From Capniomyces stellatus (Eukaryota > Kickxellomycota > Harpellomycetes > Harpellales > Legeriomycetaceae): a stretch of DNA of 64,000 nucleotides. The position numbers were made by a program, and so were the translations under genes. Of this stretch, positions 26,094-37,707 are shown piece by piece (position 1 is the first letter of the stretch; each line of letters opens with the position of its first letter). The notes beneath the pieces were generated by a model. That model searched no databases. It was not told the origin of the DNA and saw only the letters and a program-made list of their open reading frames with translations. The DNA lies in the NCBI GenBank assembly GCA_001661515.1, contig LUVW01000002.1:379850-443849 (forward strand). Direction: 5' to 3'.

Positions 26094-27653
26094 TTTTAAA
26101 TTAATAAAAGTTGGATGTCTGTTGTCTGATGTGGGGTTGGAGCACTGCTTGTATTAGCTTGATCGACTAAAAATAAAGAATAGATCTCAGTTCCGCTTTA
26201 AATTTCAAAAGAAAGAAGTAAAAAAAATGATCTTAAAGAATTTATTGTAAAAATCAAAGCGCGCTTTTAAATACAGCTCTACAGACTTGAGTGAACTTTT
26301 TGCGTTATAAACCAACAGGTCTACTTAATCTTTGGACGACACTAAAAGCAATTCTCGGGGATATTCATCTGTTTCATGTTCCAATTTTGTATTTTTCTTT
26401 TTATTGCAGGTACATTTCCGATTTTAAATCAGTGGAATTTTACACTCAATTATTCGATAAAGCCGTGCATCGAAAATAGCAATTATATATTCAATCAGTT
26501 TATACGACCAAGCAGCGAGTATTTTTGTTTGTTTATCTGTATTTTACAAATTTCCGAGGATGTGGGTACAGGGCCTGTAGCCGCAAACAAAGTAGGTGTA
26601 ATAGGCCGATTAAAAGGCAAAGTTGGATTGTTCGTACATCGCTATAGCGGTTCGCACCTATGATTAAGAACTGTAAATTAATCAACAATATATCAACATA
26701 CCCACACCCAACTCAACAAAAATAACTAAAACAAGAAGGCAAAATATATACTAGTAGCAACGCTTTGTGAGGGTTTATGGGTTTGTAAGACAATTTTAGA
26801 TACGTTGATCTATGGCCTCTTGCTGGCAGTACTTTCCACTCAGCCAGCTCGTATTTCGTTTGGTCAACAATGTGCACTTTTTTCTTTAAGAAAAAAACTG
26901 TCAAGTTTGCACAATTTGGACAAAGAACTGTCTCTGAATCACAGCTTTACTCTTGTTCACCCCATTTTATCTGTACATAACATCCTCTTTTTTGTGATGT
27001 CGTTTAAGTGGGTGATTTAAAGTGGAAACCCAAACAAATTTGGGCATTGTCTAAAGCGCATTGCAGCCAAAATTTAGGCTTTGCCAACCACATTGATCAA
27101 GGTCAAATCGAGTATTACAATTTCAAGTTGTTGTACAAAAGAAGTGCAAAATATAAACAAAACGAGTAAAGGACATAGAAATGCAATAGAACAACAATTA
27201 TTAAGACTTGTTTTACTTTGCCATTTAGCAAACCAACGCATATCTAGATGTATCAAATCAATTTAAAGATAATACCAAGGCGTTCAACATTCTTATAGCT
27301 TGTATGCTGGGTTGACACGGATTGGTATGTATACCACTTCAAGCCTATCTACAAACGCTTTACTATACAGATTTGCTAGTATAAAAACAAAGGTATAGTC
27401 AGTGTTATTTTTTCAAAGAATGTATATACTAATAAAACCCTGTTTAACGTGTATTTGATGCTATAGAGTAGTAATAGCTGTTTCAAAAATCTTTCTGAGC
27501 TAGAAAAAAAAACCTACAAATACACGGAGTTTTCCAGGGCTCAAAATCGCTATTAACCAACACATATCATATAAAAAGAAACTAAAATTACCACCCACTA
27601 AGCCAATATCTCGACAAAGGGTAATATCACTTTAAATAAATTAATAACCGGGA
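26094..27653. other. Intergenic region upstream of the secreted-protein gene
   Basis: About 1.56 kb between two divergent genes. Open frames here (for example 26376-26663) are short and resemble no family. A TATA-like site lies near its right end. Nothing else was recognised. Confidence 0.4.
27570..27578 (+). promoter_or_regulatory. Possible TATA box (TATAAAAAG)
   Basis: A TATA consensus about 80 nt upstream of the ATG of the small secreted protein, in a plausible core-promoter position. In AT-rich DNA this is weak evidence alone. Confidence 0.3.
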
Positions 27654-28127
27654 ATGCTAAAGTACATTATTGGAACGTTGGCCGTATTGTCTGTCACCAT
27701 TGCCGAAAGCAGCCCTTCAAGAGCAAAAAAGGTCCACAAATACGCATCCAAAGCCCCCAGGCTGGACTCTTACCAAGATCTTGCTGCTGGAAATGTAGCA
27801 GAGCCACTGACCAATGAAGCTCTACCACCTGCCCTTTTTACTCCGTACAGATTTGGCCAAAAGCTCAAAGTAGAGTTCTTCCGCCGTGTTGGCCACAGAG
27901 ACCTTATCGTTGTAAAAGACTTGGAGCCAAATATCTGCTTCAGTTTTGATCCAGCACTTTCAGCAAAATATGGCAATAGAACCCCAGGCCCAGGAATAAT
28001 CATGGTCTGCAACGAGAAGGGTTGTAACGGAAAGTGTTACGAGTCCAGTCGCAGAACCAAATGGGAACCTGACTCATTCTTGTACGACTATGGCCAAGCT
28101 ATGAAATCGGCAGCGTGGATAATTTAG
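27654..28127 (+). CDS. Small secreted cysteine-containing protein, unknown function
   Basis: A single exon of 157 residues. The N-terminus (MLKYIIGTLAVLSVTIAESS) is a good signal peptide, with likely cleavage near residues 17-20, followed by a Lys-rich propeptide-like stretch. The C-terminal half carries four Cys: one in PNICFSFDP, then VCNEKGCNGKC in a tight cluster. It ends with aromatic/hydrophobic SAAWII. Spacing suggests two disulphides in a compact beta-rich domain. The layout (ICF, VC..GC.G.C, then W and a hydrophobic end) loosely recalls beta/gamma-crystallin-like or small secreted fungal proteins, but I do not recognise the family. Clean start, signal peptide and matching codon usage make it a credible gene. 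Its role (wall, host or environment interaction) is not shown. Confidence 0.72.
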   Translation: MLKYIIGTLAVLSVTIAESSPSRAKKVHKYASKAPRLDSYQDLAAGNVAEPLTNEALPPALFTPYRFGQKLKVEFFRRVGHRDLIVVKDLEPNICFSFDPALSAKYGNRTPGPGIIMVCNEKGCNGKCYESSRRTKWEPDSFLYDYGQAMKSAAWII

Positions 28128-29654
28128 CTTTAAATTTTTAATACCCACACATGTTCTTGATATCTTGGTTTCTAATAATTTAATATCTGGTATACTGCGG
28201 GCTATACAAATATTCGGTATAGATCCCGTTTTTGCACCATTTTCTGTTGTTTGTTGTATTTGTATTTTGAATAAATTGATATAAATTTACAGCAACACCA
28301 TTCTGCCCACCAGACCTAATTTTAATGCTTATCCATATCCTTCTTATTCCCTTTTTATGATGATACCTATACAATAATCAAGGCAGCGAAAACAGTGCAG
28401 AAGATTGCGACTTATGCCGGTAAATTAGTACATTTTTATCCATTCAAACACCACTCCAAAGTGTCGGTTGAAACAAGCACACAAGCATTCAATTTGTCTA
28501 AACCGGTGGATATCCTAGCTATACTTTTGGTGTTGCAGATCTTTGCTAGTACCCTCTTCCTTTCATTTACCAACTTTGCTAAGGCTACAACTCACTCTGC
28601 CTTATTTTTCTTTTGCATGTTTTTGCGGTTGAAATCAGAACAATTTTACTCTTTCCAGCCAATTTATCTAGCTTCTCGCTATTTTCATGTGAAAATACGA
28701 CTCAACAAATTGACAACATCCAATTGCATCCTTTTTGTGCTCAAAATATACCGGCCATTAACAAACTGGATTCCTCCCATCACATCCCATTCCCTCCCCC
28801 TTTTTTTATACAATGGCGGAAACAAGGCGATTAAAGGTATTTGAGTTTTAAAAGTAAATACACCCCGGAGTTACTGTTTCTATTTTTTTTTAAGAACTTA
28901 AAATAGACAAATGTATTGAAAGCTAATTGAAATTATTAATGTGTGCGTTAATAAATGTGAAAAGTTACGTTTTCTTTTCTATTTCTTTTCTAATATAACA
29001 CTTTTCTCAAACTGCTGATAATTAAAAGTAAAAACATGCGGAATGAGAAAATACCCCCTTAAAATATATTAAAATCAACAAATACATTCAAGTTGAATCA
29101 ACGTCCATAATTTCTGACACGATGCCGCTATTCCAGTCAACTTGGCAATTAAAGCCAAATTAGGGCTTGATATATAGGTTTTTATTATTATTGAAACGAT
29201 ATGTGTAAGACTTTGATTACAAAACAATAAATTGTTTTATCATTTTGCTTCACTTTTATGCTGATTTGCTATAGACACCAATAATCCAGTCTTTTCGGAA
29301 ACGTGTAATTTCGCATCAAGAGTTTATGCTCGCTTGCGTTTCATCAGCTTTACATACTAAAACAGACTCTCGGTGGCATACTCAAGCAGCAAAACGACAT
29401 AAACAGGATTTAATAATCAAAAACAAAAACAAAAACAAAAGCATAAAAATTAGCAGCACCCAAGCAAAACAATTGTTTATACAAATACAAAATCCTGCTA
29501 TTGCTTTGGTGAAAATTAGTTGTATTTATTGTATAAATTATTACTTTGCTAAAGCCAAATCAATTCACATTCATTCCTGTGTCCCTAGTATTTATTATTT
29601 ATCGCCTTTTTTTTCTTTTGCTGTTTTACCAAACTACCAAAAGCACAGACAAAC
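28128..29654. other. Intergenic region upstream of thiolase
   Basis: About 1.5 kb, AT-rich. A 149-codon frame (28395-28844) starts at a non-ATG codon and has no recognisable domain. A run of AAAAAC units lies near 29420-29445. No gene called. Confidence 0.4.
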
Positions 29655-30908
29655 ATGATTAACCAAGTCCAAATTCCTTCACAGCTCACAGGTGAACCAA
29701 TTCACGAAATTCAAATTGGCGTCAAGCATCCCGAAGACGTTGTCATCGTGTGCGCACTGCGAACAGCCTTGACAAGAGCGCACAAAGGTGGATTCAAAAA
29801 CACAAACGCGGAGACTCTTCTTTCAGCTGTTTTGAAAGGTATCATTGACCGCACCAACATCAACCCAGAACTTGTTCAGGACATTGTTGCTGGAAACACC
29901 TGCCCCCCAGGCGGCGGCTCCACTCTATGTAGAATGGCCGCTTTGGCAGCTGGGTTCCCTGAAACCACAGGTGCCATGACTGTCAACAGACAATGCTCAA
30001 GTGGACTACAGGCCGTGTGCTCTGTTGCGACTGCTATCCGCGACGGCACCATTGATATTGGCATTGGAGCCGGTGTCGAAAGCATGACCGAGTTTTACGG
30101 CTCCAAAAAATACCCAATGGTTCCATCCAAAATTGACAAGGATTTCCTCAAGGTACCCAAGATTGCCGACTGTCTCATTCCTATGGGCCTAACATCAGAC
30201 AGCGTTGCAATGGACTTCAACGTAAGTCGTGAGAAACAGGATCTATTCAGTGCGCAATCGCATCAAAAAGCCGCTCGTGCTCAAAAGGCTGGCCATTTCA
30301 AGGAGGAAATTCTCCCTGTCAAGGTCAAGCTCACCGACAAAGACGGAAACGTTACCGAAGCCATAATCTCCGAAGACGAAGGGATAAGACCAACAGCAAC
30401 CAAAGAATCACTGGCCAAGCTCAAGCCCTATTTTAGTGAGGATGGTACCACCACTGCTGGAAATGCCTCCCAAATATCCGATGGTGCCGCTGCCGTCTTG
30501 CTGATGAAACGCAAAACCGCAATTGCCCTCAATCTCCCAATCATCGGGAAATATATCACTAACGCTGTAGCGGGTGTCCCACCCCGCATCATGGGTGTTG
30601 GACCTGCTTATGCCATCCCTGCTGCCGCCAGAAAAGCGAAAATCAACGTCAATGACATTGATGTCCTTGAACTCAACGAAGCATTTGCGTCACAAGCCGT
30701 CTACTCTATTGAGAAGATTGGCTTTGACTTCAACAAGGTCAATCCTAACGGTGGTGCTATTGCGTTTGGCCATCCTCTAGGATGCACCGGTGCTAGACAG
30801 ATTTCTACTCTTTTGAATGAGCTGAAGCGCCAGAACAAGTCCATCGGTGCTACCTCCATGTGTATCGGCACTGGAATGGGTATGTGTGCTATTTTTGAAA
30901 GTGAATAG
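29655..30908 (+). CDS. POT1: 3-ketoacyl-CoA thiolase (acetyl-CoA C-acyltransferase), peroxisomal type
   Basis: A single exon of 417 residues, full length for thiolase. It catalyses the last step of beta-oxidation, cleaving 3-ketoacyl-CoA to acetyl-CoA and a shortened acyl-CoA. Visible active-site blocks are the nucleophilic Cys in RQCSSGLQAV, the NEAFASQAVYSIEKIG block, His in GGAIAFGHPLGCTGARQ, and the second Cys in CIGTGMGMCAIFE. Peroxisomal thiolases normally carry an N-terminal PTS2. Here only a degenerate form ending PSQL is seen at residues 3-11, without the usual Arg/Lys, and the C-terminus FESE is not a PTS1. The convergent neighbour is malate synthase, which uses the acetyl-CoA produced. 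Confidence 0.95.
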   Translation: MINQVQIPSQLTGEPIHEIQIGVKHPEDVVIVCALRTALTRAHKGGFKNTNAETLLSAVLKGIIDRTNINPELVQDIVAGNTCPPGGGSTLCRMAALAAGFPETTGAMTVNRQCSSGLQAVCSVATAIRDGTIDIGIGAGVESMTEFYGSKKYPMVPSKIDKDFLKVPKIADCLIPMGLTSDSVAMDFNVSREKQDLFSAQSHQKAARAQKAGHFKEEILPVKVKLTDKDGNVTEAIISEDEGIRPTATKESLAKLKPYFSEDGTTTAGNASQISDGAAAVLLMKRKTAIALNLPIIGKYITNAVAGVPPRIMGVGPAYAIPAAARKAKINVNDIDVLELNEAFASQAVYSIEKIGFDFNKVNPNGGAIAFGHPLGCTGARQISTLLNELKRQNKSIGATSMCIGTGMGMCAIFESE

Positions 30909-31443
30909 TTGTGTGCTTTTGTACTACTTTTTTTTCTTCTCTACTTGGCCAAGCTTAATTTTTTTAACTTTATATTCATTTATGTGGTTTATTGGCAACA
31001 GAATCAACATAAGTCAAGCCTAGATTCATCTGTCTTTTTCTCATGTCTAATTGTTTCTTTTCAATCACGAACTGTGGCTATGTTTTTAAATTAGTTTTAT
31101 AAACAATTTTAAATCTTCAAAACAAAGTGGATTCGAGTATATATATAAGGTCTCAACTTACTGACATAGAAACATGGAACAATAGGGGAGGAGCAATGTA
31201 TAACCAAAATATCTTTTAATTTTTAAAAAAAAATCCAAATCATATCGATAATAAAACAACGCATGTTTGGTTTAACAAATAAAGCAGTAGGGTTATGGTA
31301 CAGTTGTGGTGGTATAGTGGTGTAAAAAGTTTATTATAAGCAAAAATAAACACAATTGAGCAGCTCGGTGGCTTAAAGCTCTTTTTTCTTTTAAAGTAAA
31401 TAAATCATGGAAACACGGTATAAAAACATGGTGGTGAACTACT
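30909..31443. other. Convergent intergenic region, thiolase / malate synthase
   Basis: 535 nt of AT-rich 3' flanking sequence. No gene or structured element recognised. Confidence 0.45.
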
Positions 31444-33042
31444 TTAAAGCTTGCTGTTTGCCTTAACAACCAATTCGTCGTAGCACAAGGTGGTCAAAAA
31501 GTCATCAAGGTGCTTTCCGGTGAGCTGAGTAGCAAGGTGCTTTTTGGCGAGGAAGATCTTTGGGTGCTTTCCGGTTTTGTGGAGCTTATCAACCTCTTCG
31601 TCAAGGATGCGTACAGCCAATTGTGGGGTGATTACGGTTCCGTCTGTTGTGCGAACAGAGTGGCGGATCCACTGGTAAAGCTGGGATCGTGAAATTTCAG
31701 CAGTGGCAGCATCTTCCATAAGGTTGTGAACTGGGACACAACCAACCCCACGAAGCCAGGCCTCCATGTATACCAAACAGATCCAGACATTGTTGCGGAC
31801 ATTGTCTTCGGTTACGGTTCCTCCTTGGACGTTTGTGTTCAAAAGCTCTGCTGCCTTGACTGTGACATCTTCACGGCGGATGTGGAACTGATTTGGTGAG
31901 ATCATGTGTTTGTTAAACTCCTCAAAGGCAATTGGAGCAAGGGCTGGGTGGGCAATCCAGGTTCCGTCGTGTCCTGCTGTAACCTCGCGAAGCTTGTCTG
32001 CACGAACCTTGGCCATAGCGGCGTTGTTTGCAGCTTCATCGTCCTTGATTGGGATTTGTGCAGCCATACCTCCCATAGCGTGGACATTACGGCTATGGCA
32101 TGTCTTGATCAGTAGTCTGACATAGGCATCCATGAATGGTGTTGTCATTCCTACTTGTGATCTGTCTGGCAAAACAAAACGTGGATCGTTGCGGAACTTC
32201 TTGATCATTGAGAAGATGTAATCCCAACGTCCGCAGTTAAGTCCTGATGAGTGTTCTCTGAGCTCATAGATGATCTCGTCCATCTCAAATGCGGCAAGAA
32301 TTGTCTCGATGAGAACAGTTCCTCTAATTGTTCCCCTTGGAATTCCAATATAATCTTGTGATACGTTGAACGCATCGTTCCAAAGACGAGCTTCCAAATG
32401 GCTTTCCATCTTTGGCAAGTAAAAGTATGGACCTTGTCCGGCTGCGATCGAGTTCTTGGCATTGTGGAAGAAGTAAAGTCCAAAATCGAACAACGATGCT
32501 GAGCATGGTTCCCCATCAATAAGAAGATGCTTCTCAACCATATGCCAGCCACGTGGTCTGACAAGCAAAGTTGCAATCTTTCCATCGGTTCTTAGTTTGT
32601 ACTCCTTTCCGTTTGGCCCCTTGTAGCTGATAGTTCTGAGAAGGGCATCTTTTAGATTTTGCTGGCCAGTGATGAGGTTGGACCATGTTGGACTTGTGGA
32701 GTCTTCAAAATCAGCCATGAAGGTTGAGGCACCACTGTTCAAAGCATTGATCACCATTTTGCGGTCAACTGGGCCAGTGATTTCAACACGTCTATCAACC
32801 AATCCTGGAGCTGGCTTGGCTCCGTTCCATGTTGGATCATTTCTAATATATGCTGTCTCTGGAAGGAAGTCTGGCAAGAATCCCTTGTTGATCTCCTCCT
32901 CACGGGCTACACGCTTCTGTAGGAGCTGCTTTCTTCTGCCGTTGAAAAGTCTATGCAGAGTGGCGACAAAGTTAAGGGCTTCTGGTGAGAGAATATCCTC
33001 ATATTCAGGGAGTCTATGTCCAACTACTTTAATTCCGCTCAT
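31444..33042 (-). CDS. MLS1: Malate synthase A, glyoxysomal/peroxisomal
   Basis: A single exon of 532 residues. It condenses glyoxylate with acetyl-CoA to malate, the second special step of the glyoxylate cycle, needed for growth on fatty acids or C2 compounds. Motifs: [34 protein letters not shown] with the catalytic Arg, [20 protein letters not shown] with the Mg-binding Glu, [14 protein letters not shown], and [16 protein letters not shown] with the catalytic Asp block. The C-terminus ANSKL is a canonical PTS1, so the enzyme is peroxisomal. Size and ends match fungal class A enzymes. Confidence 0.98.
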   Translation of the reverse strand: MSGIKVVGHRLPEYEDILSPEALNFVATLHRLFNGRRKQLLQKRVAREEEINKGFLPDFLPETAYIRNDPTWNGAKPAPGLVDRRVEITGPVDRKMVINALNSGASTFMADFEDSTSPTWSNLITGQQNLKDALLRTISYKGPNGKEYKLRTDGKIATLLVRPRGWHMVEKHLLIDGEPCSASLFDFGLYFFHNAKNSIAAGQGPYFYLPKMESHLEARLWNDAFNVSQDYIGIPRGTIRGTVLIETILAAFEMDEIIYELREHSSGLNCGRWDYIFSMIKKFRNDPRFVLPDRSQVGMTTPFMDAYVRLLIKTCHSRNVHAMGGMAAQIPIKDDEAANNAAMAKVRADKLREVTAGHDGTWIAHPALAPIAFEEFNKHMISPNQFHIRREDVTVKAAELLNTNVQGGTVTEDNVRNNVWICLVYMEAWLRGVGCVPVHNLMEDAATAEISRSQLYQWIRHSVRTTDGTVITPQLAVRILDEEVDKLHKTGKHPKIFLAKKHLATQLTGKHLDDFLTTLCYDELVVKANSKL

Positions 33043-35661
33043 TTTTTGTTTTATTTTGTGTATGTGTGTTGGCTTTTTATGTTGGCTTTCTTTTGTTTTA
33101 CAGTTTAAAATATTTAAATAGAAAGAGATTGTGTTTATATTTCGCTTTTATCTTTACTCCTTTTGTTGGAAACAATAGAAATGTTTTTCCAAAAAAAATA
33201 TACAAATAAAGGTTAATGTTGGACTATTATGCCTATTATATATCCATCCAACAAATGTTGCGTGTCTCGCCCGACAGGCTTTTCCCCTTTTCCTCTTTTT
33301 CTTCTTTTACACTTTTATTTCTCTTCTCACAAGCCTGTTAATAGTATAACAGCCAATTCAAACAATTCGAGGCATGAAATCCAAATTAATTGATGGGTCT
33401 TGTTTATTGGCTTGTGGAAGTAGGGCTCAACTTTACATTTACCAACATGCTTTTTTTTCTTTTTTTTTGCTTATCACGTTTATGCCTAAAATTAGGAACA
33501 TTAATTTATCGATGTTGCCCCTCCCCCTTGCTTTTTCTTGTCAACAGTGCATTGTCAAGATTGGTGGTTTAGTTTAAACATTAAACACTTTCAATCATCT
33601 TTATTTATTTTGCCTTGTGTATAATCACGCAGAATTCTATGATTCATTGGACAAACCCCGGATATACAGATTGTGTTGTTCACTTTTTTCTATATTACTA
33701 TCTATTAACCATTTGCTCACTAACCATTATGTATAAAATTCACATTCTGTTTTTACGCCTTTACACTTTTACGCTTCGAGTATTTTTTTTATTCTTTTTT
33801 TATTGAAATGGTATACTTTGGTTTTTGTTTGTTTAAAAAGATGGTCAATTTGCTACCAACTAATTTGTAACCAAAGCCGTTCCACTGAATCATTAATATT
33901 TGTCAAAGTTCTTAACAATAACCTTTTACTTGACAAGAAGACTTTTTTTCTTTTTCTTTTTATTTTTACTTTTATTTTTCTTTTATTTATTTATTTTCTG
34001 ATTAATCTTTGCTATGTTTCGCTTTTTTTTTCATTATCTATCTTGCTTATCTATAAATCGTTGGTTTCAGCTACCAGTGATATTGACAGTTTTGGTCTAG
34101 CCAGACTGAAAAATACAAATTGCTCACAATTAGTCCATTCGATATTTTGAATCATCCAGCCTATCTTACGTTTACCAGGACATGTTGGCTAGTTGATAGG
34201 CCCAGTCATGGTCGGAACTCACTGGCCATTTGACAGTTTAAACTTATTCTTGACCAGGAGAAATGGATCAATGTCGAGATATTCCTGCACATTTTTTAGG
34301 TGCAAAATACATTCAGTTGTTTGGGTGGCTTTATTGACTGCTCGCTTGATATTCAAAATCTACTTGCTTTGCTATTGGGTACACCAAGTCGTTTTCAAGG
34401 CTGATCCTTTTTTTATTAAAATTCAAGGCATATTTTGGGGGGGTTTCTGCACTTTCCTTAATTTCCCTAATTTCCGTAATTTTCCTTTTTTTTCATTTGA
34501 AATTCGTTTCTCATATTATGATATTAGAAAAATACTCCCTAATTTTCACATTCGCCGTTGAGTAAAACAGTCATTACAGGCAATCCCGCTTACTGCGATA
34601 AACATTAGTAAATAGATATGTTATTGTACGGAAATAGAAAAAGTGCTAATTTCAATATAAAAAAGTAAAGAAAACTATTGTGAAACGTAATAAGGGAAAT
34701 TGTCTGTGCGGAGTTGAGCCAGTTATCTCCAACCTCAATCTCAAACACCTAAACCAATTTTCAGTTGGCCCTAATCGCATTTAATCTTTCACAATTGCAG
34801 CGTATTATTCAGTCAAAGCTTTAGACTAGCGAATAGAAAGTATCAGGCTAATCAACCAATATTTATAACACTTGCTTCAAACTCATTTCTTTTTTCTTTC
34901 TACTTTTAGATTGCATAACTCAAATGCTAAAATCCTACATTTCTTATCTCCAAATTAAAAGTGACCCCTATCACAATACCAATAATGGCACATTTATTAT
35001 ACGATCTTTTTTTTTATAAAAAAAAGCAAAGAGCTGATGATATTAAACGATTACTGACTTTAAACTCAAAATCAAAACGAAAATGGCAGATTGAAGGTGG
35101 TGCAGGTATCCGGTAGATTAAAACAAAAAGTCATGAAACAGCATGGCTAAACATCAAGCTGATAGTTGAAAAAATGACTAAACATGTTTGAACTCTACAA
35201 CACAGAAGGCCTAATCAGTAGCTGTACTAACACTAACACTAACACTAACACGTTAAAACTGGATGGCACCCAACACTGCTTATAACTGCTACAGCTGTTG
35301 AACATGTTAAACCAAATCGCTGAATCAGCTTCATAACACTATCGAACATATAGGCAATGTCCTAACAAGGCAGTAATCTGTTGTTCCATGTTTTCTTTGT
35401 GCAATTCAATCTGACAACTACTAAAGAGGAAAGGAAAATAAACACCGGTTTGTTTGCCAACAATGAGTCACAAAAGCAAACAATTATGTGTTTTTGGAAG
35501 AGTACAACATCTCGCAAAGTAATAGACAGCCGCGTGTGTTTTGGTGAGTACTTTCCAATAAAGGAGGAGTGGGGTAAATGTAATAAATTGTAAAAATAAT
35601 AGATATGTGAAATATCAATAAACAGGATAAAGAAAATAAATGTATCAACCTCTAATCAAAT
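33043..35661. other. Long intergenic region
   Basis: 2.6 kb, the longest gap in the window, lying upstream of malate synthase and downstream of ethanolamine kinase. It has long T-runs (33440-34040) and small unconvincing frames, such as 34193-34561. The part at 35090-35340 is less AT-rich and holds a short CTAACA repeat. A lineage-specific or non-coding gene cannot be excluded, but nothing is recognisable. Confidence 0.4.
35228..35252. repeat. (CTAACA)n short tandem repeat
   Basis: Four consecutive CTAACA units. Similar to telomere-like hexamers only superficially (the unit is not CCCTAA). Confidence 0.75.
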
Positions 35662-37707
35662 TTATAACACATCGTCAACGGTTGAGGCGTAGCGGTCAAA
35701 TCTGAGTTTTCCGTAACCCATATAATCAAAGTCTAGATCGGATATCGAAGCCTGCAAGAGTGACCATAGTCCCCAGTAAAGACTTGAAGCCAAGGCAAAT
35801 ACTTTGACTTCTTCAACAAAAGCGTTCAGCTCGTCTGAATCCACTTTGCTTTGATCAACTAATCAGCCAAAAATCATCAGTATAAATAAGGAGGGGAAAA
35901 AAAAGGAGGAGGATGAGGTCTAATTGCACAAATTCAGGTGCAACCAAAACGCCAACCTTCTTTTTTTTGAATAAAGGCAACTGGACAAGAGAAAAATGTT
36001 GCTAGTTTTGTATATACAAACTCAAAACATGACTTACTTCCATGAAGAGAGCTTAGGTAGATGGTTAGCCATGCTTTTTGTGCCTCAACAGAAGGGTAAC
36101 GAGAATACTCGCACTCAAAACCTAATTAAGTCGAACCAAAAGAAAACAATAAAGTAAAGAAAAATGATTGAAAAAGCTTTTTCGGGTACAAGTCAAGTCG
36201 AAACGTAAATAGTGGTATTTAGAGTATATTTATCTATATATTCTTGGTTTAAAGAAAGGTGTCCAATCTACCTGCAAACTCGCAAAAATGGTTAGCAATG
36301 TCGTAGCCACGGTAGCTATACCCTCCGTATTCGTAATCGATAAACGACACATGGTCTATACCCAAACATTGCAAGCAAATATGTTTGTTATTAGCTCATA
36401 TTTACACTTGGGCCACAAATGGGGCATGTATTGTTATGAATCAGTGTAATTATGCCTTTTTGATCCGCACAAACCTTTGGATTCGCTTAAAACAACATTT
36501 CCGTTGAGCAGGTCGTTGTGACAAAATGTGACTGGTGGGGAAATCTCATTGACGCGGGACTCGACAGCTTTTATCTACAAAAAAAAAAGAAGGTTCAGTA
36601 ATTTGGCTTAAATTCTTGGCAAAAAAAAAGGCTGGCGCTAGGCTAGTTATGGCACCCGGCTGTCCACAATTTGCAATTGCATGATTTGGAAGAGGAAAAA
36701 AAAAAAAATAGAAGTCAAGTTTCGATGGTTGATTCGATGCGATATTTACCTGTTCAAGTATGCGGCTCTTGTCAAAGTTTTCCTTGAAATACTTGTCCTT
36801 TGCAGGGTCTTCGTATTGGTCAGGGATTTTACTAAGCCACTTATACAAGGTTGGGAAAAGCACAGGTTCTTTTGGCCCAGGGATATCGGCTTGATGCCAG
36901 CGCGCAAGGAGCGCTGGAATCAGAGAGATCATAGGTTCTTCGCACATTTTTGCGGCACTCACAGTAGCACCTTCCAAATAGCCATAGACCAGTCCATTGA
37001 CAAAGCGGCCGTATATCTTTTGTGATAGGCCAATGTTGGAAAGACTTGATGTAACCTAATTTCAGAATATATTTTTTAAAGTTAATTCAGGTTATTTGTA
37101 TAGATTATTTGAATTTCATCACGTCTATCGAAGAAGCCATCAGTTTCTAGATCAAGCATTAGGGTGGAGAAAAGATGCAATGTACTTACCACGAGCTCCT
37201 TTTCGCGATTAATGATCGATTCGGTTTTATTACCGTAGACTCGAATAAGAACAATAAGATTTTCTTTCGAGTTATAACATTTGATTACTATTGAATTTTG
37301 TTTCAACAAACAATTAGTATTTTCAAGGATGACTCAAGATTTGGCTTAAACGGTTTGTTTAGTATGAGGGCTTTCAGTTATCGTTCAATGGGGGTATTTT
37401 TTTACACCAAGAAATGAATTTATTTGATTTTTTTTAGAAAAGAATACGGAATAAATGGAATTGTGCGTCAGTAAAATAAAGCAGTAAAGCAATATAGCTG
37501 TGTGGATAAGTAGTAAGGCTTACGTTTGTTTGTGATTCCATCCATGAATTGAGTAAGTTCCAGATCCTCTTCGTTCCAATCTTCAAAGAGCTTGAGAGTT
37601 AGGGTTTTTGAGTCTTCAAATAATTTTTTTTGATCTACTTTGAAATCAACAAACTTTATTCCGTTTATCAAGTTCTTGACGCACTCTTCATAGCTCTGTT
37701 TGGTCAT
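35662..37707 (-). CDS. EKI1: Ethanolamine kinase (choline/ethanolamine kinase family)
   Basis: Seven exons: 37707-37524, 37287-37190, 37055-36750, 36574-36475, 36355-36272, 36121-36038 and 35858-35662, giving 350 residues. It phosphorylates ethanolamine (possibly also choline), the first step of the Kennedy pathway to phosphatidylethanolamine, in the cytosol. Motifs: GITNKLIKCYNSKENLIVLI, VRVYGNKTE, VTFCHNDLLNGNVVL (Brenner motif with catalytic Asp), and HVSFIDYEYGGYSYRGYDIA, followed by NHFCEFAGFECEYSRYP. Overall spacing and the ending VFALASSLYWGLWSLLQA resemble animal ETNK1 more than choline kinase. One donor is GTTTGT (after exon 4). Confidence 0.92.

Noticed and set aside
28395..28844. 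149-codon plus-strand frame
   Set aside because: It begins at a non-ATG codon, its composition follows AT-rich noise (many Phe, Leu, Ser) and it shows no domain or splice logic.
34193..34561. 122-codon plus-strand frame in the long gap
   Set aside because: Phe-rich, no recognisable motif, no better than chance in T-rich sequence.
35228..35252. CTAACA repeat as telomeric or interstitial telomere sequence
   Set aside because: The unit is not the fungal telomere repeat (CCCTAA) and only four copies exist in the middle of a gene-rich region.
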